Positions 17,311 through 26,524 of a stretch of DNA of 45,811 bases are shown here, one piece after another. A program made the translations under genes and the position numbers. Each line of letters starts with the position of its first letter. The stretch's first letter is position 1. The notes under the pieces were generated by a model. The model worked only from the letters and a program-made list of their open reading frames with translations, made no database searches and was not told the origin of the DNA. This DNA comes from an uncultured Flavobacteriales bacterium (GTDB lineage Bacteria; Bacteroidota; Bacteroidia; Flavobacteriales; Flavobacteriaceae): the NCBI GenBank assembly GCA_913009535.1, contig CAJVXR010000003.1:1-45811 (forward strand), written 5' to 3'.

Positions 17311-17685
17311 ATGGAATTAGAAGGAAAAATTAAAATGATTGGTAATACACAAGCTATTACAGACAGTTTCAAAAAAAGAGAAATAGTAATAACAACAAAT
17401 GAACAATACCCTCAGACTATCATGACAGAGTTTGTTCAGGACAAAGTAGATCTTTTGAACAATTATACTATTGGACAAGATGTTAAGATTAGTATTAATA
17501 TAAGAGGAAGAGAGTGGAAAAATCCAAAGGGCGAGATTAAATACTTTAATTCTATTCAAGGTTGGCGTATTGAAAAATTAAGTGAAGAAGTGGAATCTAG
17601 TCAATTGCCACCAGCAGCTCCATTAAATTCATTTGAAACAACAACTGATATTAACAATGAAGAGCATGATGACTTACCATTTTAA
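17311..17685 (+). CDS. DUF3127 protein, OB-like with SSB-type tail
   Basis: A 124-residue protein of the Bacteroidota DUF3127 family. Residues 1-90 look like a single OB-type beta barrel (MELEGKIKMIGNTQAI, KREIVITTNEQYPQTIMTEF, NIRGREWKNPKGEIKYFN), followed by a short Pro/Ala/Ser linker and the acidic ending DDLPF, the same as the SSB at 1458-1889. The overall layout, OB fold, disordered linker, acidic Pro-Phe tip, is that of SSB. A role in binding single-stranded DNA or in docking to SSB partners is my inference; no function is established to me. The AtoE-type gene starts two bases after its stop. Confidence 0.88.
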   Translation: MELEGKIKMIGNTQAITDSFKKREIVITTNEQYPQTIMTEFVQDKVDLLNNYTIGQDVKISINIRGREWKNPKGEIKYFNSIQGWRIEKLSEEVESSQLPPAAPLNSFETTTDINNEEHDDLPF

Positions 17686-17687
17686 AT

Positions 17688-19073
17688 ATGCATATAACAA
17701 AACTTATAGAAAATTTTTTTAAAAGGTTTTTACCTTCCCCTTTTATAATTGCTGTATTATTAACTTTTACTACAATTATTCTAGCTGTTATTTTCTCTAG
17801 TTTTAACGATTCCGATTCTTCTCTTTCATTTTTAGAAATTTTATCCTCCTGGGAAAGAGGCATATGGAATAATGACTTGTTGGTATTCGCCTATCAAATG
17901 ATATTAATATTGGTATTGGGTAATATTTTAGTGTTAAGTGCACCTGTAAATAAAGTAATATTATTAATTGCAAAAAAAGCAACTAGTACCGAAAAAGCTG
18001 TTGTTATTGTGAGCTTTTCTGTAATGCTAGTTGCTTTTTTTAATTGGGGGTTAGGCCTTATTTTTGGAGCTATTTTAGCTAGAAAAATTGGAGATTACTC
18101 TATTGAAAACAACATAGAGCTAAATTACCCTTTAGTTGGGGCAGCTGGATATGTAGGGTTGATGGTTTGGCATTCTGGGATAAGTGGTTCAGCTCCTATT
18201 AAAGTTGCTGAGGACAACCACTTGTTTAGTTTAATGTCTTCTAGGGAAGACTCATATTTATATGAAAATCTTCCAACAAGTTTAAATTTTGATTTAACTG
18301 TTTTAAGTTATGCTAATCTAATAACATTTTCGCTATTATTAGTTTTAGTGCCACTTGCTTTTTATTTTTTATCTAAAAACACATCAACTGATAATGCTAC
18401 TTTAAAAACCCTTGAACTCAATAGCAAACCTTTGCCTTCAGTTAAGTTAAGTGGGTTAGAAAACTCAAGATTATTTTCTTTCATTTTTGCTATAGTTTTA
18501 TTGATAGCTTTTTTTTATCAATACTCAGATCAGTTAATTATGTTTAAGATAACGCCTAACAGTCTTAACTTTTTTATGCTTGGTCTTTCTGTTCTATTAC
18601 ATTCAAATTTTAAATCTTTTTTAAATGCATTAAAATTGTCCATAAATGGAGCTTCAGGTATTTTAATACAATTTCCTTTATATTTTGGAATTATGGGTAT
18701 TATGAAAGAATCAGGATTGATAATATTTATTTCAGACTTTTTTATATCTATTTCTAATGAATTTACCCTACCTATATTTACTTTTTTTAGTGCAGCGATA
18801 ATAAATGTATTTGTTCCTAGTGGGGGTGGTCAATGGGTTATTCAGGGACCTGTGGTTATTGCAGCTGCCACGGAGTTAAATGTACCTATACAAAAAGTTG
18901 TAATGGCGTTAGCTTATGGAGATCAACTTACTAATATGCTTCAACCATTTTGGGCTTTACCATTACTAGCTATAACGAAATTAAAGGCCAAGGAAATTTT
19001 ACCATATACACTAATTATTATGCTAGTTGGATTAGTAGTTTTTATTTCAAGTTTAATTGTATTTAAATTTTAA
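17688..19073 (+). CDS. Short-chain fatty acid transporter, AtoE family
   Basis: Inner-membrane carrier related to E. coli AtoE, which takes up acetoacetate and other short-chain fatty acids. The 461-residue protein has about twelve hydrophobic segments. Family landmarks include the start KRFLPSPFIIAVLLTFTT, GAILARKIGDYSIENN, the AAGYVGLMVWHSGISGSAPI loop and the conserved PSGGGQWVIQGPVVIAAA near the C-terminus. It begins two bases after the DUF3127 stop and is followed after three bases by a polyphosphate kinase gene, so one transcript is likely, though no functional link is obvious. The exact substrate is not shown. Confidence 0.9.
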   Translation: MHITKLIENFFKRFLPSPFIIAVLLTFTTIILAVIFSSFNDSDSSLSFLEILSSWERGIWNNDLLVFAYQMILILVLGNILVLSAPVNKVILLIAKKATSTEKAVVIVSFSVMLVAFFNWGLGLIFGAILARKIGDYSIENNIELNYPLVGAAGYVGLMVWHSGISGSAPIKVAEDNHLFSLMSSREDSYLYENLPTSLNFDLTVLSYANLITFSLLLVLVPLAFYFLSKNTSTDNATLKTLELNSKPLPSVKLSGLENSRLFSFIFAIVLLIAFFYQYSDQLIMFKITPNSLNFFMLGLSVLLHSNFKSFLNALKLSINGASGILIQFPLYFGIMGIMKESGLIIFISDFFISISNEFTLPIFTFFSAAIINVFVPSGGGQWVIQGPVVIAAATELNVPIQKVVMALAYGDQLTNMLQPFWALPLLAITKLKAKEILPYTLIIMLVGLVVFISSLIVFKF

Positions 19074-19076
19074 TTC

Positions 19077-19877
19077 ATGCTAAGTTCTGATGACTTATTA
19101 AATTTTTTAGATAAATCTAATTTTTTAAAAATATTAAAAAAAAGATTATCAAAAGACAAGTATAGTTCGATTGCAAAAACCATTAATTACAACAATCAAC
19201 TTCTTGAATTACAGTCTTCTTTAGTTGATCTCCAAAATTGGATTTATAAGAATAATAAAAAAGTATGTATCATCTTTGAAGGTAGAGATGCAGCTGGCAA
19301 AGGAGGTGCGATCAAGAGATTTACTGAGCATTTAAATCCCAGAATTACAAGAGTGGTTGCATTGCCCAAACCTACGGATAAAGAAAAGGGTCAATGGTAT
19401 TTTCAGAGGTACATAAAAGAACTACCAAATAATGGAGAGATAGTATTTTTTGATAGAAGTTGGTATAATCGTGCTATAGTAGAGCCAGTTATGGGTTTTT
19501 GCAATGATGATGAGTATAATATTTTTATGAATCAAGTGAACGATTTTGAAAAAATGATCACAGAAGAAAATATAATATTAATTAAATTTTGGTTTTCAAT
19601 AACAAAGCAAACCCAAAAGCAAAGGTTTAACGTCAGACTATCAAACCCACTTAAACGTTGGAAGTTTAGTATTGTAGATAAAGAAGGTCAAAAAAAATGG
19701 GAGATTTACACTACATATAAGAAAAAAATGCTGACTAAGACTAACGGTTCAATAAACCCCTGGACTATTATAAAAAGTGACAATAAGCAAAGCTCAAGGT
19801 TAGAGTCAATTAGACATGTATTATCAATTTTCAATGATACTAGAGATAAAATCACTAAACCAGTTAAGAATTTATAA
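19077..19877 (+). CDS. Polyphosphate kinase 2 (PPK2), first of two tandem copies
   Basis: Makes nucleoside di- or triphosphates from polyphosphate, or the reverse, in the cytoplasm. The 266-residue protein has the PPK2 Walker A loop FEGRDAAGKGGAIKRFTEHL (about 68-87), the signature LPKPTDKEKGQWYFQRY (about 100-118), the Walker B and lid region VFFDRSWYNRAIVEPVMGFC (about 124-143) and the C-terminal TKTNGSINPWTIIKSDNK. The single-domain length suggests a PPK2 of class I or a close relative. The next gene begins directly after its stop. The preferred nucleotide cannot be told from sequence alone. Confidence 0.93.
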   Translation: MLSSDDLLNFLDKSNFLKILKKRLSKDKYSSIAKTINYNNQLLELQSSLVDLQNWIYKNNKKVCIIFEGRDAAGKGGAIKRFTEHLNPRITRVVALPKPTDKEKGQWYFQRYIKELPNNGEIVFFDRSWYNRAIVEPVMGFCNDDEYNIFMNQVNDFEKMITEENIILIKFWFSITKQTQKQRFNVRLSNPLKRWKFSIVDKEGQKKWEIYTTYKKKMLTKTNGSINPWTIIKSDNKQSSRLESIRHVLSIFNDTRDKITKPVKNL

Positions 19878-20681
19878 ATGACTAAGTATTCTATAAAAGA
19901 TTTAAAATTATTAAGTACTAAAAAGGCGTTAGTGCACCTTTTGACCGAGCCGAATACTACAATTTCAAAAACACTGAGGTATGTCAAATATGAATTTAAT
20001 TTAAAAAAATTACAGATAGAGCTAATTAAATTACAGAAATGGGTTTCAAATAATGATAAAAAAGTAATTGTGATTTTTGAAGGCAGAGATTCTGCTGGTA
20101 AAGGTGGTGCAATAAGAAGAACTATTGAACATCTTAACCCAAGAAAAATCAAAGTGGTAGCATTGCCAAAGCCAACAGAAAATGAAAGAAGCCGTTGGTA
20201 TTTTCAACGTTATGTGAATCACTTCCCTAGTAAAGGAAATATTGTTTTTTTTGATAGAAGTTGGTATAATAGGGCAGTTGTAGAACCTGTTAATGGTTTT
20301 TGTAGCGAAGCTGAATATTTATCTTTTATGGATCAAGTTAATAATTTCGAAAAAATGATAACTGATTCAAATACCTACTTGATCAAGTTTTATTTTTCTA
20401 TTTCCAAAGAAGAACAATTGAAGAGGTTTAAAGATATTAAAAATAGCTCTTTAAAAAAATGGAAATATAGTAGTGTAGATAGTAAAGCTCAGGAATTATG
20501 GAATAAATACACTTATTATAAAGACCAAATGTTCCTCAAGACAAATACAATGAACTCTCCATGGAATATTATAAAAGCGAACAGAAAAACAAATGCTCGA
20601 ACTGAAGCGATAAATACCCTTCTAGAGAAAATTCCTTATAAGAAAAGCATAGATCTAGAATCTGAGGAAGTTATTTTTTAA
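19878..20681 (+). CDS. Polyphosphate kinase 2 (PPK2), second tandem copy
   Basis: Paralogue of the preceding gene, clearly from duplication: 267 residues, Walker A FEGRDSAGKGGAIRRTIEHL (Ser where the first copy has Ala), LPKPTENERSRWYFQRY, FFDRSWYNRAVVEPVNGFC and NSPWNIIKANRK. All catalytic motifs are intact in both copies, so both should be active. Its ATG is immediately after the first copy's TAA. The stop and the truB stop on the opposite strand share the four bases TTAA (20678-20681), with no terminator between them. Confidence 0.93.
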   Translation: MTKYSIKDLKLLSTKKALVHLLTEPNTTISKTLRYVKYEFNLKKLQIELIKLQKWVSNNDKKVIVIFEGRDSAGKGGAIRRTIEHLNPRKIKVVALPKPTENERSRWYFQRYVNHFPSKGNIVFFDRSWYNRAVVEPVNGFCSEAEYLSFMDQVNNFEKMITDSNTYLIKFYFSISKEEQLKRFKDIKNSSLKKWKYSSVDSKAQELWNKYTYYKDQMFLKTNTMNSPWNIIKANRKTNARTEAINTLLEKIPYKKSIDLESEEVIF

Positions 20682-21367
20682 TTTAAACTATTTATAAATT
20701 TATCAACTGAAATGGATTTATCAATGGAGTATTCTCCAATTTTAGTTCTTTTTAGCTTAGTCAATGTAGCTCCAGAACTTAACTCTTTACCAAAATCATT
20801 TGCTAAAGATCTTATATAAGTTCCCTTACTGCATTCGACTTCAAAATCTATGTTTGGGATATCAATTTTCAAAATATTAAAACTAAATATTTCAATTTCT
20901 CGATCATCAATTATGACATCCTCTCCGCATCTTGCTGATTGATAGAGCCTTTTTCCATTTTTTTTGATAGCAGAAAAAATTGGTGGCTTTTGTTTTATTT
21001 TACCAATAAATTTTTGGACACTTTTATTAATTAAATCTTCAGTTACATGATCTATAGGGAATGTTTTGTTTGGCTTTGTTTCAAGGTCATAAGATGGGGT
21101 AGTAGTTCCTAAAAGAAAAGTTCCAGTATATTTCTTAGTTTGAACTTGGAATTTAGAAATTTCTTTTGTCATTTTCCCAGTACAAATTATTAATAAACCA
21201 GTAGCTAATGGGTCTAAAGTACCCGCATGACCTACTTTTATTTTTTTTAGAGAAAACTTATTTCTAATTAACCATCTAATTTTATTTACAACTTGGAATG
21301 AAGTCCAATTTAACGGTTTATCAATTAATAGTAATTTTCCAGAGAGATAATCTTCTTTTGTTGTCAA
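20678..21367 (-). CDS. truB: tRNA pseudouridine(55) synthase TruB
   Basis: Isomerises uridine 55 to pseudouridine in the T-loop of nearly all tRNAs. The 229-residue sequence has the start region LLIDKPLNWTSFQVVNKIRW and the catalytic loop VGHAGTLDPLATGLLI with the catalytic Asp52. The later segment KGTYIRSLANDFGKEL is also typical. The usual C-terminal PUA domain is short or missing, as in other Bacteroidota. The start is a TTG at 21367 that overlaps the uppP stop (TTGA). It is the last gene of the ftsX-DUF3098-uppP-truB operon. Confidence 0.95.
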   Translation of the reverse strand: MTTKEDYLSGKLLLIDKPLNWTSFQVVNKIRWLIRNKFSLKKIKVGHAGTLDPLATGLLIICTGKMTKEISKFQVQTKKYTGTFLLGTTTPSYDLETKPNKTFPIDHVTEDLINKSVQKFIGKIKQKPPIFSAIKKNGKRLYQSARCGEDVIIDDREIEIFSFNILKIDIPNIDFEVECSKGTYIRSLANDFGKELSSGATLTKLKRTKIGEYSIDKSISVDKFINSLN

Positions 21368-22155
21368 TTTAGATCGGTTATTATGGCTATAGTTCCTACG
21401 ATAAAACAGTAATATGCAAAATAGTTTAGTTTATTCCCTTTCACCAATTTTAACATCCATTTACATGCTAAAATTCCAGTGATAAAGGAGCTTAAAAACC
21501 CTATAATAAATATATTTAAATCAATATTACTATAAGAGATTGAATCACTTAAAAAATCTTTAAATATCTTACCGATAATTAAAGGGATGACCATTAAAAA
21601 AGAAAACTTTGCAGCATCTGTTTTGTTTAATCCTAAAATTAATGATGTAGATATTGTTGCGCCAGACCTTGAAATACCTGGTATCATTGCAAAAGCTTGA
21701 GAAACTCCGATTACTAAAGAGTTTAGATAACTAATTTCTTTATTATTTTCTTTTGCATTTACCGTTGTTAATAGTAGTATTCCAGTTATAATAAGCATTG
21801 ATCCAACTAAAAGAATATTACCATTAAATAGCATTTCTAATTCTTTTTCAAAGTATAAACCAACAATAACTGCAGGAACCATTGAAATGAGAATATTTAA
21901 AATAAATTTATTTTCTTTGTTGATAGACGGAGCAATCGCTCTTGTCAATAATTCATATATATCTTTTTTAAAAACAACTATAGTGCTTAGAGCTGTTGCA
22001 AAGTGAACTACAATTGTAAAGAGTAAGTTTTCAGATGGAATTAAATTACTGCCTAAAACATACTTCCCTATTTCTATATGACCACTGGAGGATACAGGTA
22101 GAAACTCTGTTAAGCCCTGTATAATCCCTAAAACTACTGCATCAACCTCATCCAT
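21364..22155 (-). CDS. uppP: Undecaprenyl-diphosphatase UppP (BacA)
   Basis: Integral-membrane enzyme that removes a phosphate from undecaprenyl diphosphate so that the lipid carrier can be reused for peptidoglycan and O-antigen. The 263 residues have about eight hydrophobic segments, the first catalytic motif GLTEFLPVSSSGH (about 14-26) and the second, PGISRSGATISTSLILG (about 158-175). It overlaps the DUF3098 stop by one base (TAATG) and the TTG of truB by four. Membership in the operon with ftsX links it to cell-envelope growth. Confidence 0.96.
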   Translation of the reverse strand: MDEVDAVVLGIIQGLTEFLPVSSSGHIEIGKYVLGSNLIPSENLLFTIVVHFATALSTIVVFKKDIYELLTRAIAPSINKENKFILNILISMVPAVIVGLYFEKELEMLFNGNILLVGSMLIITGILLLTTVNAKENNKEISYLNSLVIGVSQAFAMIPGISRSGATISTSLILGLNKTDAAKFSFLMVIPLIIGKIFKDFLSDSISYSNIDLNIFIIGFLSSFITGILACKWMLKLVKGNKLNYFAYYCFIVGTIAIITDLN

Positions 22156-22409
22156 TACTTTTCTTGTTTGTTGCTTAAAATTGCATAAACCTGTACTCCA
22201 AACCCAAGTAGTATTAGAGCTGGAGCGAGTCTTATTCTTCTGAAATTATATATATCTGAACTAAATATGTTAGGATCTTCGCTCCCCCCACCTGACATTA
22301 GAATAAATCCAAACGCAATAATAACTAACCCTGTTATCATTATTTTATAATTCCTTTTATTGAAAATAAAAGTGTTGTTACCTTTTTCTTTTCTTTTTTT
22401 CTCTCCCAT
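22155..22409 (-). CDS. DUF3098 small membrane protein
   Basis: An 84-residue protein with a basic N-terminus (MGEKKRKEKGNNTFIFNKRN) and two membrane helices, the first with MITGLVIIAFGFILMSGG and the second near APALILLGFGVQVYAIL. The short linker SEDPNIFSSDIYNFRRIR between them is the family hallmark. DUF3098 genes nearly always follow ftsX and precede uppP in Bacteroidota, so a role around the division machinery or envelope is plausible but unproven. It starts three bases after the ftsX stop. Confidence 0.9.
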   Translation of the reverse strand: MGEKKRKEKGNNTFIFNKRNYKIMITGLVIIAFGFILMSGGGSEDPNIFSSDIYNFRRIRLAPALILLGFGVQVYAILSNKQEK

Positions 22410-22412
22410 GTT

Positions 22413-23288
22413 TTAGTTATATAATTTTTCAGTATTTAAATTGAGGAGCTTTTGAGTTGCAAAATATGTGCTTACCCAGCTTATTAGTACTCCCAAAAAA
22501 GTTATGATTAAAATCAGGTACATAATATAGATATTATTAATCATATCAATAAATGGTATTTTTTTATCCAAATAGAAAATTGTAGAGTATAATAAAGTAG
22601 ATGCTATTGCAGAGCTACATAGACCCAAGAAAATATTCTTAATAATAAATGGACGTCTAATAAATTTTTTTGTGGCCCCCACTAATTGCATTGTCTTAAT
22701 AGTAAACCTGTTTGAATAAATAGCTAGTTTTATGGAATTATTAATAATTATAACTGAAATAATAAAGAGTATTAATGTTACAGGAAATATCCATAATGTT
22801 ATTTTCTTCAAATTTGTATTCATCATGCTCACCAAGTCCCTATCATATTGAATATCTTCAATAAAATTATTCTCTTTAATTAAATTTGATATGCTGTCAA
22901 TTTTTTTTCCTTCAACATACTTAGAAATTAGATTAATATCAAATGAATTAATCAACGGGTTATAGCCTAATTGGTTGATAAAATCTTCACCAAATTCAGT
23001 TTTCATTATTGATACAGCTTCTTCTTTTGAAACATATTTTAAATCTTTAACATATGAGGCAGATATTAGTGAGTTTTTTATTTGATTTAAATCAACAGCT
23101 TTAGCACTATCTTTTAAATAGATAGACATTGTTAGTGATTCTTTAAAGTTCTTAGAAACGTTTTTAATATTTACTACAGTAAAACATAATAAGCCAAATA
23201 AAAACAGAACCATTGAAATACTCACAACTACAGAGACGTAAGAAGAAAGTATTCTACTTTTTTTTAAATTGTCATTATTCTCACTCAT
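22413..23288 (-). CDS. ftsX: Cell division protein FtsX (permease-like)
   Basis: Membrane partner of the ATPase FtsE; the pair regulates cell-wall hydrolases during division. The 291-residue protein has a short cytoplasmic N-terminus, a first membrane helix at about 16-40, an extracellular domain to about 165 (LTMSIYLKDSAKAVDLNQIK, then YVSKEEAVSIMKTEFGEDF), and three C-terminal helices of the FtsX/MacB type with the ATKKFIRRPFIIKNI cytoplasmic loop. ftsE is not next to it, as is usual in Bacteroidota. It is the first gene of a four-gene operon on the minus strand. Confidence 0.94.
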   Translation of the reverse strand: MSENNDNLKKSRILSSYVSVVVSISMVLFLFGLLCFTVVNIKNVSKNFKESLTMSIYLKDSAKAVDLNQIKNSLISASYVKDLKYVSKEEAVSIMKTEFGEDFINQLGYNPLINSFDINLISKYVEGKKIDSISNLIKENNFIEDIQYDRDLVSMMNTNLKKITLWIFPVTLILFIISVIIINNSIKLAIYSNRFTIKTMQLVGATKKFIRRPFIIKNIFLGLCSSAIASTLLYSTIFYLDKKIPFIDMINNIYIMYLILIITFLGVLISWVSTYFATQKLLNLNTEKLYN

Positions 23289-23343
23289 ATTTTGAAGTGT
23301 AGTTTAATGTAAAAATAAAGAACTAAATCTATATCTAAAAAGA

Positions 23344-23374
23344 TTTTCTATTATAAGAAGAAAATGTAAATTTG
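23344..23374 (+). promoter_or_regulatory. Predicted leuS promoter
   Basis: TAAATTTG at 23367-23374 matches the -7 box, and TTTT at 23344-23347 lies 19 bases upstream, three of four matches to the -33 TTTG. An inverted repeat, ATTTTCT (23343-23349) with AGAAAAT (23359-23365), fills the spacer; it may be chance in AT-rich DNA. leuS starts 25 bases downstream. Confidence 0.5.
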
Positions 23375-23399
23375 TTAGCACACCTACTATTAAATATTT

Positions 23400-26213
23400 A
23401 TGAATTACAATTTTCGAAAAATTGAAAACAAATGGCAAACTAATTGGTCTACTAATAACACCTATAAATCTAATATTGATTTAGATAAACCTAAATTCTA
23501 TGCTCTTGACATGTTTCCTTACCCAAGTGGAGCTGGACTTCACGTAGGGCATCCACTTGGTTACATTGCTTCAGATATTTATTCTAGATATAAAAAACTA
23601 AAAGGCTTTAATGTTTTACATCCTCAAGGCTATGATAGCTTTGGTTTGCCAGCAGAGCAATACGCAATTCAAACTGGTCAACATCCTAAGACAACCACTT
23701 TTGATAATATAAATACCTACAGAAAACAACTGGACAAAATAGGATTTTCATTTGATTGGTCAAGAGAATTAAGAACTAGTGATCCAAGTTATTATAAATG
23801 GACTCAATGGATTTTTATTCAATTATTTGACTCTTGGTACGATTTTAATGCACAAGCGGCTAAAAGTATTGAGGAATTAATTATAATTTTTTCAAACAAA
23901 GGAAATAGTAATATTAAAACAAGTAATGATACTGAAATTGAATCTTTCAATTCAGGTGATTGGAATGGTTTTTCAGAAGAAAAAAAACAAGAAATATTAT
24001 TATGTTACAGAATTGCTTATTTGGCTGATTCAGAAGTTAATTGGTGTAGTGAATTAGGCACTGTTTTAGCAAACGATGAAATAATTAATGGGGTTTCTGA
24101 AAGAGGTGGTTATCCAATTGAAAAAAGAAAAATGAAACAGTGGAATATGAGGATCTCATGTTATGCTGATAGACTACTCAACGACCTAGATAAGATTGAT
24201 TGGAGTTCTTCAATAAAAGAAACTCAAAAAAACTGGATAGGTAAATCTATTGGTTGTTCAGTTTTTTTTAATATAGTTGGTTTTGAAGAAATAATTGAAG
24301 TGTTTACTACAAGACCAGATACTATTTTTGGAGTTAGTTTCATGACTTTAGCACCAGAGCATGAATTAGTTCATAAGATAGTTGCAGCTGATAGAGTTAA
24401 AGAGGTAAAAAATTATATTAAAGGAGTAAGTACTAAAAGCGAAAGAGATAGAATCTCTAATGTAAAATCGATTACTGGAGTTTTTACCGGAGCATATGCA
24501 GAACATCCTATAACTAAGGATCCAATTGAAATTTGGATCGGTGATTATGTACTAGCGAGTTATGGAACTGGAGCAGTAATGTCTGTACCGTGCGGGGATC
24601 AAAGAGATTACGATTTTGCAAAAAAATACAATATTGATATCATAAATATTTTTAAAGATGTTGATATCTCAAAGGAGGCTTTTACTAGTAAAGAAAATTT
24701 TATATTATCGGGAAGTAGTTTTTTAAATGGATTGCCATATGAGCAGGCAAATCAACAAAGTATGGATTATATTGAAGAAAATAGTTTTGGAAAGAAAAAG
24801 GTAAATTTTAGATTAAGAGATGCTATTTTTTCTAGACAGAGATATTGGGGAGAACCTTTCCCTGTTTACTACAAAAAAGGGCTTCCTTATATGATTGAAG
24901 AATCTTGTTTGCCTTTAAAACTTCCTGAAATTGAAAAATATTTGCCAACTAAAGAAGGAGATCCCCCACTAGGAAGAGCTGATGATTGGGCTTGGGATAG
25001 TGTGAATAATAAAATAGTAAATACTACACTAATAAACGAGACTACTATTTTTCCAATAGAGCTAAATACAATGCCAGGTTGGGCTGGAAGTTCTTGGTAT
25101 TTTTTGAGATATACAAACACTGCTGAGTCAAATCCAATAGTAAGTAATGATGATCTATCTTATTGGAAAAATGTTGACTTATATATTGGTGGTAATGAAC
25201 ACGCAACAGGTCATTTACTATATTCTAGATTCTGGACTAAGTTTTTATTTGACCGTGGATTCATTGGTTTTGATGAACCTTTTAAAAAACTTATCAACCA
25301 AGGGATGATACTCGGTTCTAGCGCTATTATATATAGAGATTCAAAATCTAAAAAGTTTATATCTAAAGAGTTATTAAAAAACCAATTAGTAGATGAAATT
25401 CATATTGATGTTAGTTTAATTAATGGTTCTGATGAAGTTGATCTGGTAAGATTAAAATCTTGGCAACCCCAATTTGAAAATGCTGAATTTGATTTTATAA
25501 ATGATAGATTCAAAGCAGGCAGGAAAGTCGAAAAAATGTCAAAACGATGGTATAATGTAGTTAACCCTGACTTGATTTGTGAGGAGTATGGAGCGGATAG
25601 TTTAAGATTATTTGAAATGTTCTTAGGTCCTCTTGAGCAGTATAAACCATGGAATACAGCAGGAATTTCTGGGGTTCATAATTTCTTAAAAAAATTATGG
25701 AAACTGTTCATAGAAGAAGATGATATTAAGGATTTAGACTCAAAACCCTCAAAAGAAAATTTAAAGACTCTACATACTGTGATTAAAAAAGTTGAAAGTG
25801 ATATTGAAAATTTCTCATTTAATACACCAGTTTCAAGTTTTATGATTGCTGTTAACGAATTAACAACACAAAAATGTTCGAGTTTAGAAATCTTAAAGCC
25901 ATTATTAATTATATTATCTCCGTATGTCCCTCATATTTGTGAGGAATTGTGGGAAAAAACCGGAAATCATGAGTCAATTACTAAAGAGTCCTATCCTGTT
26001 TTTGATCCTAAGATGTTAGTAGAGTCTTCTAAAACTTATCCAATTTCTATAAACGGTAAAGTAAGGTTAAAATTAGAGTTGTCACTTGATTTAAATAAGC
26101 AAGAAATAGAGAAAATTATCATAACTAATCCAGACGTATTATCTAAACTTGAGGGTAAATCTCCAAAAAGAGTTATAGTCATCCCTGGAAAAATAATTAA
26201 CCTAGTTGTATGA
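23400..26213 (+). CDS. leuS: Leucine--tRNA ligase
   Basis: Charges tRNA-Leu with leucine in an ATP-dependent reaction. The 937-residue class I enzyme has the HIGH-type motif HVGH (residues 48-51, in PYPSGAGLHVGHPLGY), a CP1 editing domain (TTRPDTIFGVSFM and GTGAVMSVPCGDQRDYDF), a long insertion before the KMSKS loop and the KMSKR signature at 712-716, followed by the anticodon-binding helical bundle. A ~60-residue insertion after FDSWYDFNAQAAKSIEEL (about 150-200), rich in Asn and Ser, is typical of Bacteroidota LeuS. The stop overlaps the next gene as ATGA. Confidence 0.97.
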   Translation: MNYNFRKIENKWQTNWSTNNTYKSNIDLDKPKFYALDMFPYPSGAGLHVGHPLGYIASDIYSRYKKLKGFNVLHPQGYDSFGLPAEQYAIQTGQHPKTTTFDNINTYRKQLDKIGFSFDWSRELRTSDPSYYKWTQWIFIQLFDSWYDFNAQAAKSIEELIIIFSNKGNSNIKTSNDTEIESFNSGDWNGFSEEKKQEILLCYRIAYLADSEVNWCSELGTVLANDEIINGVSERGGYPIEKRKMKQWNMRISCYADRLLNDLDKIDWSSSIKETQKNWIGKSIGCSVFFNIVGFEEIIEVFTTRPDTIFGVSFMTLAPEHELVHKIVAADRVKEVKNYIKGVSTKSERDRISNVKSITGVFTGAYAEHPITKDPIEIWIGDYVLASYGTGAVMSVPCGDQRDYDFAKKYNIDIINIFKDVDISKEAFTSKENFILSGSSFLNGLPYEQANQQSMDYIEENSFGKKKVNFRLRDAIFSRQRYWGEPFPVYYKKGLPYMIEESCLPLKLPEIEKYLPTKEGDPPLGRADDWAWDSVNNKIVNTTLINETTIFPIELNTMPGWAGSSWYFLRYTNTAESNPIVSNDDLSYWKNVDLYIGGNEHATGHLLYSRFWTKFLFDRGFIGFDEPFKKLINQGMILGSSAIIYRDSKSKKFISKELLKNQLVDEIHIDVSLINGSDEVDLVRLKSWQPQFENAEFDFINDRFKAGRKVEKMSKRWYNVVNPDLICEEYGADSLRLFEMFLGPLEQYKPWNTAGISGVHNFLKKLWKLFIEEDDIKDLDSKPSKENLKTLHTVIKKVESDIENFSFNTPVSSFMIAVNELTTQKCSSLEILKPLLIILSPYVPHICEELWEKTGNHESITKESYPVFDPKMLVESSKTYPISINGKVRLKLELSLDLNKQEIEKIIITNPDVLSKLEGKSPKRVIVIPGKIINLVV

Positions 26214-26524
26214 TAACATCAGTTATAGTAATCTTTGTTAGTATTCTTTGTTTAGGAATTGCTTATTACCTTAATCCAGAAAATGCTAAATCTTTACTTG
26301 CAGGATACAATACAATGTCAGATACTGAAAGAGATAACTTTGATATAGTTAATTATTTAAAGTTTTTCAAAAGTTTTTTTATAAAATTATCTATTTATTC
26401 AATCCTAATATTTGTATTTATTTACTTTTTATATGATGAAGAAACTGCAGCTATAGTGTGGACAATTTCTCTAATGGTTCCTTGGCCTTATTATATAATT
26501 AAATCTAAAAAGTATTCTAAATAG
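26210..26524 (+). CDS. DUF3784 small membrane protein
   Basis: A 104-residue protein with three hydrophobic segments: the first at about 3-20 (VIVIFVSILCLGIAYYL), the second about 58-77, the third about 80-97. Between the first two lies the DUF3784 signature LLAGYNTMSDTERDNFDI. The function is unknown. It overlaps the leuS stop by four bases and so is probably translated with leuS. Its end overlaps the Lrp gene end by eight bases on the opposite strand. Confidence 0.85.
   Translation: MITSVIVIFVSILCLGIAYYLNPENAKSLLAGYNTMSDTERDNFDIVNYLKFFKSFFIKLSIYSILIFVFIYFLYDEETAAIVWTISLMVPWPYYIIKSKKYSK

Noticed and set aside
23343..23365. Inverted repeat in the leuS promoter spacer as an operator
   Set aside because: Seven A/T-rich pairs are expected by chance in this composition; noted only in the promoter entry.
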